From positions 1 through 64,000 of the forward strand of contig CANQVD010000008.1 of the NCBI GenBank assembly GCA_947627215.1: 64,000 nt of DNA. The letters are read 5' to 3'. Shown piece after piece: positions 62,388-64,000 of this stretch. Source of the stretch: an uncultured Eisenbergiella sp. GTDB taxonomy: Bacteria; Bacillota; Clostridia; Lachnospirales; Lachnospiraceae. The position numbers and the translations under genes were made by a program. Within the stretch, counting starts at the first letter, position 1. Each line of letters opens with the position of its first letter. The notes under the pieces are model-generated. The model was not told where the DNA came from, did not search any database, and was given only the letters and a program-made list of their open reading frames with translations.

Positions 62388-62714
62388 ATGGCGATTGCAG
62401 GCGAAGTATTTATTAAGGTAGATACCGCAGGATTGGTCAGTACGGCAGATGCGGTTTCCAAAAGTATACGGAACATGAGGGAGTGTTTCGAACAGCTTGA
62501 AACGATCATCAGCCGAACCTCTCACTATTGGATTGGGGAAGCGGGAGACCTTCACAGGAAAATTTATCAGGGGCAGAAGCCGCAGATCGAGGAAATGATG
62601 AAGCGGCTGGAAGAACACCCGGCTGATCTACTGACGATCGCCGGAGTATATGTCCCTACAGAGAAAAATGCAGAATCCATAGCGGAGTCATTGCCGGGCG
62701 ATGTGGTCGGGTAA
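62388..62714 (+). CDS. WXG100-like protein (YWIGEAG turn)
   Basis: A 108-residue helical protein; the turn reads HYWIGEAGDLH. N-terminus FIKVDTAGLVSTAD resembles that of the protein at 63456, showing descent from a common gene. The C-terminal tail is longer and ends ESLPGDVVG. It starts 12 bases after the previous gene behind AAGGAGAG. Confidence 0.78.
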   Translation: MAIAGEVFIKVDTAGLVSTADAVSKSIRNMRECFEQLETIISRTSHYWIGEAGDLHRKIYQGQKPQIEEMMKRLEEHPADLLTIAGVYVPTEKNAESIAESLPGDVVG

Positions 62715-62725
62715 AGGAGAAAGAG

Positions 62726-63037
62726 ATGGCAACGAGAAGTCAGATCGAATTTGATTTTAAGAAGGCATTAGGACAGGCTGATAAAATAGAGGGAATCGCA
62801 GATCGGCTGCAGAAGATTTCCAGAAAAGATCTTGAGAATTCCCTTCAGAATTTGTCCGCAGGATGGAAAGGGGAGAGCGCATCCCTGTATCTGCAGAAGG
62901 GCAATACCCTGCAGGAAAAAATCGATGTGACGGCGGAAAGCCTGTATGCGGTCGCAGCGGATATCAGAACCATCGCGAGACGGCTGTACGAGGCCGAAAT
63001 CGCGAACCTGGCGATCATAATGAATCAGTCTAGCTGA
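62726..63037 (+). CDS. WXG100-type protein (GWKGES turn)
   Basis: A 103-residue helical hairpin protein with a classic SAGWKGESASLY turn and long flanking helices; C-terminus RRLYEAEIANLAIIMNQSS. It starts 11 bases after the previous gene, behind AAAGGAG. Confidence 0.82.
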   Translation: MATRSQIEFDFKKALGQADKIEGIADRLQKISRKDLENSLQNLSAGWKGESASLYLQKGNTLQEKIDVTAESLYAVAADIRTIARRLYEAEIANLAIIMNQSS

Positions 63038-63059
63038 TGTGCACCGGGTTTTACTTATG

Positions 63060-63085
63060 AAATATTTTTATTTTTAAAAATATTT
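63060..63085. repeat. A/T-rich inverted repeat between WXG-type genes
   Basis: AAATATTTTTA and TAAAAATATTT (11 bp each) around TTTT, 28 bases before the next start codon; could be a processing hairpin or regulator site. Confidence 0.6.
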
Positions 63086-63113
63086 AAATCAAAACAAACA
63101 AGGAGGAATGGTT

Positions 63114-63407
63114 ATGGCAGCTTTTCAAGTGACACCTGCTCAATTAAGGGCAAAGGCGGGCGAACTCAGAGAACTGAACACACAGTTCAAAACAAAGAAA
63201 GAGGATCTGGAAACAACAGAGAAATCTTTGGCTTCCATGTGTGAAGGGGAGTCGATCACGGCTTTCGATGCTTCGTTTGTAAAAAGTAAAGCAAAAATGG
63301 ATATTTTTTACAACACTATCGAGCAGTATTGTGCAGCTCTCGAATCGATTGCGGCAGAGTATGAGAAAGCGGAAAATCAGAATGTGGCCATAGTTATGGG
63401 CCACTGA
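63114..63407 (+). CDS. WXG100-like protein with CEG in place of WxG
   Basis: A 97-residue helical hairpin protein. The turn reads SMCEGESITAFDASF, i.e. the family GES and F are kept but the Trp is Cys. Helix 2 ends with YEKAENQNVAIVMGH, like other secreted members. ATG 63114 is chosen over 63108 because AGGAGG ends 7 bases before it. Confidence 0.78.
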   Translation: MAAFQVTPAQLRAKAGELRELNTQFKTKKEDLETTEKSLASMCEGESITAFDASFVKSKAKMDIFYNTIEQYCAALESIAAEYEKAENQNVAIVMGH

Positions 63408-63455
63408 CAATGTGTTAGTTGTTTAACTATCTAACGAAAAGAGGAGAAGTGTGAT

Positions 63456-63770
63456 ATGGAAGGACTTATAAAGGTTGATACAAAGGAATTGATTAGCACT
63501 GCGGACAGATTTGGCACCACCGGCGGTCAGGTGAAAAGCCTCACCGACAATATGGTATCCCTTGTGGATAGTCTGAAAGGAATACACGAGGGAGAGGCGG
63601 CAATGGCATTCAACGCACAGTTTCATGCCCTTCAGGATGATATGGACTTGATATACCGGGAAATACAGGAACATGTGAACGCTTTGAATGAAATGGCGCG
63701 CAATTTTGAAATGGCGGAGAATAAAAATAGAGATACGGCCTCTGGATTACCGAATAATCCGCTTTCGTAA
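63456..63770 (+). CDS. WXG100-like protein with HEG in place of WxG
   Basis: A 104-residue protein whose turn reads GIHEGEAAMAFNAQF, with His for the Trp. N-terminus LIKVDTKELISTAD is shared with the protein at 62388. Helix 2 ends NFEMAENKNRDTASG, similar to the AEN stretch of the preceding protein. AAAGAGGAG precedes the ATG. Confidence 0.78.
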   Translation: MEGLIKVDTKELISTADRFGTTGGQVKSLTDNMVSLVDSLKGIHEGEAAMAFNAQFHALQDDMDLIYREIQEHVNALNEMARNFEMAENKNRDTASGLPNNPLS

Positions 63771-63782
63771 GAATCAGATTTT

Positions 63783-63819
63783 GGGCAGATTCGGGCCGCA
63801 AGGTACCCCGGATCTGCCC
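63783..63819 (+). promoter_or_regulatory. strong hairpin in the gap after the fifth WXG-type gene
   Basis: GGGCAGATTCGGG pairs with CCCGGATCTGCCC (13 bp, one G-T) around a 10-base loop and without a T run: an mRNA stabiliser or weak terminator between 63770 and 63920. Confidence 0.6.
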
Positions 63820-63919
63820 GGTAATACATTTCGAAAAACATGAATGTGCCTCTGGGCAAGAGGAAAAGGACTGTGAATCAGATATACCATATTTGTTCTG
63901 CTGTGTTATGGGGGTCACT

Positions 63920-64000
63920 ATGGCATACATTAATGTAAAATCAGATTCCATGCGCAATGTATCATCGCAATTAGAAGATCTGTCGTCGCGGATTGGGTCG
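63920..64000 (+). CDS. partial N-terminus of another WXG/LXG-type protein
   Basis: The frame from ATG 63920 runs off the window after 27 residues. It starts AYINVKSDSMRNVSSQLED, a pattern like the N-termini of the two preceding WXG-like proteins. It could be another small substrate or the N-terminus of a larger LXG-type effector; the window ends too early to tell. Confidence 0.55.
   Translation, partial: MAYINVKSDSMRNVSSQLEDLSSRIGS

Overview
The window looks like a chromosomal segment of a GC-rich, low-GC-lineage Gram-positive gut-type anaerobe, most likely a Lachnospiraceae/Clostridia relative. Reasons: strong AGGAGG ribosome sites, YesM/YesN-type two-component pairs, LplB/YtcP-type sugar ABC permeases with lipoprotein binding proteins, a type III glutamine synthetase, tRNA genes without encoded CCA, and a type VIIb-like secretion locus. 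No insertion sequence, phage gene or CRISPR array was seen. Most of the window is GC-rich; 13.9-17.9 kb is clearly more AT-rich.

Layout. 0-7 kb: ferredoxin-tailed aldo/keto reductase-like protein, a triple PepSY protein, a Cys-type sulfatase and a GH106-like hydrolase, all on +. 7-10 kb (-): a UvrA-like ABC ATPase behind an unknown small gene. 10.3-13.2 kb: a hybrid sensor kinase. 13.4-13.9 kb: four tRNAs. 14-16.3 kb: a tRNA-modification/sulfur operon (tcdA, a rhodanese-TtcA-like fusion, a Cys-rich mini-protein) under a consensus promoter with a 17-bp palindrome. 16.4-17.8 kb (-): a DUF234-type ATPase. 18-25 kb: glycosidases (two GH31, one GH4) and a YghZ-like reductase, with a 267-bp hairpin-forming inverted repeat in the middle.

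25.7-42.7 kb: a J-domain protein, a YesM/YesN pair, PHP and metallophosphoesterase genes (with a second giant inverted repeat), a complete permease/binding-protein/permease sugar importer followed by a PfkB kinase, a second GH4 enzyme, an M17 aminopeptidase and a histidinol phosphatase. Together these make a carbohydrate scavenging region: extracellular sensing, import, intracellular hydrolysis and phosphorylation. 43-50 kb: two tRNAs, an XRE regulator and a nitrogen block (glnN, purF, an Amt fused to a PII domain). 50.4-52 kb: an orphan lipoprotein solute-binding protein.

52.4-64 kb (window end): a type VIIb-like secretion locus. Order: membrane FHA protein, TPR/MORN-like membrane protein, a large FHA-bearing EssC ATPase, a LytTR regulator with a degenerate receiver, an unknown protein, an EsaB/YukD ubiquitin-like protein, then a run of small helical WXG100-type proteins that differ strongly from each other and continue past the window. 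The promoter of this locus carries a palindrome whose half-site also occurs twice in front of the XRE gene 9 kb upstream, and the gap before the small-protein run holds a 13-bp direct repeat with a 21-bp period. These suggest two layers of control. This locus and the two giant inverted repeats are the most unusual parts of the window.
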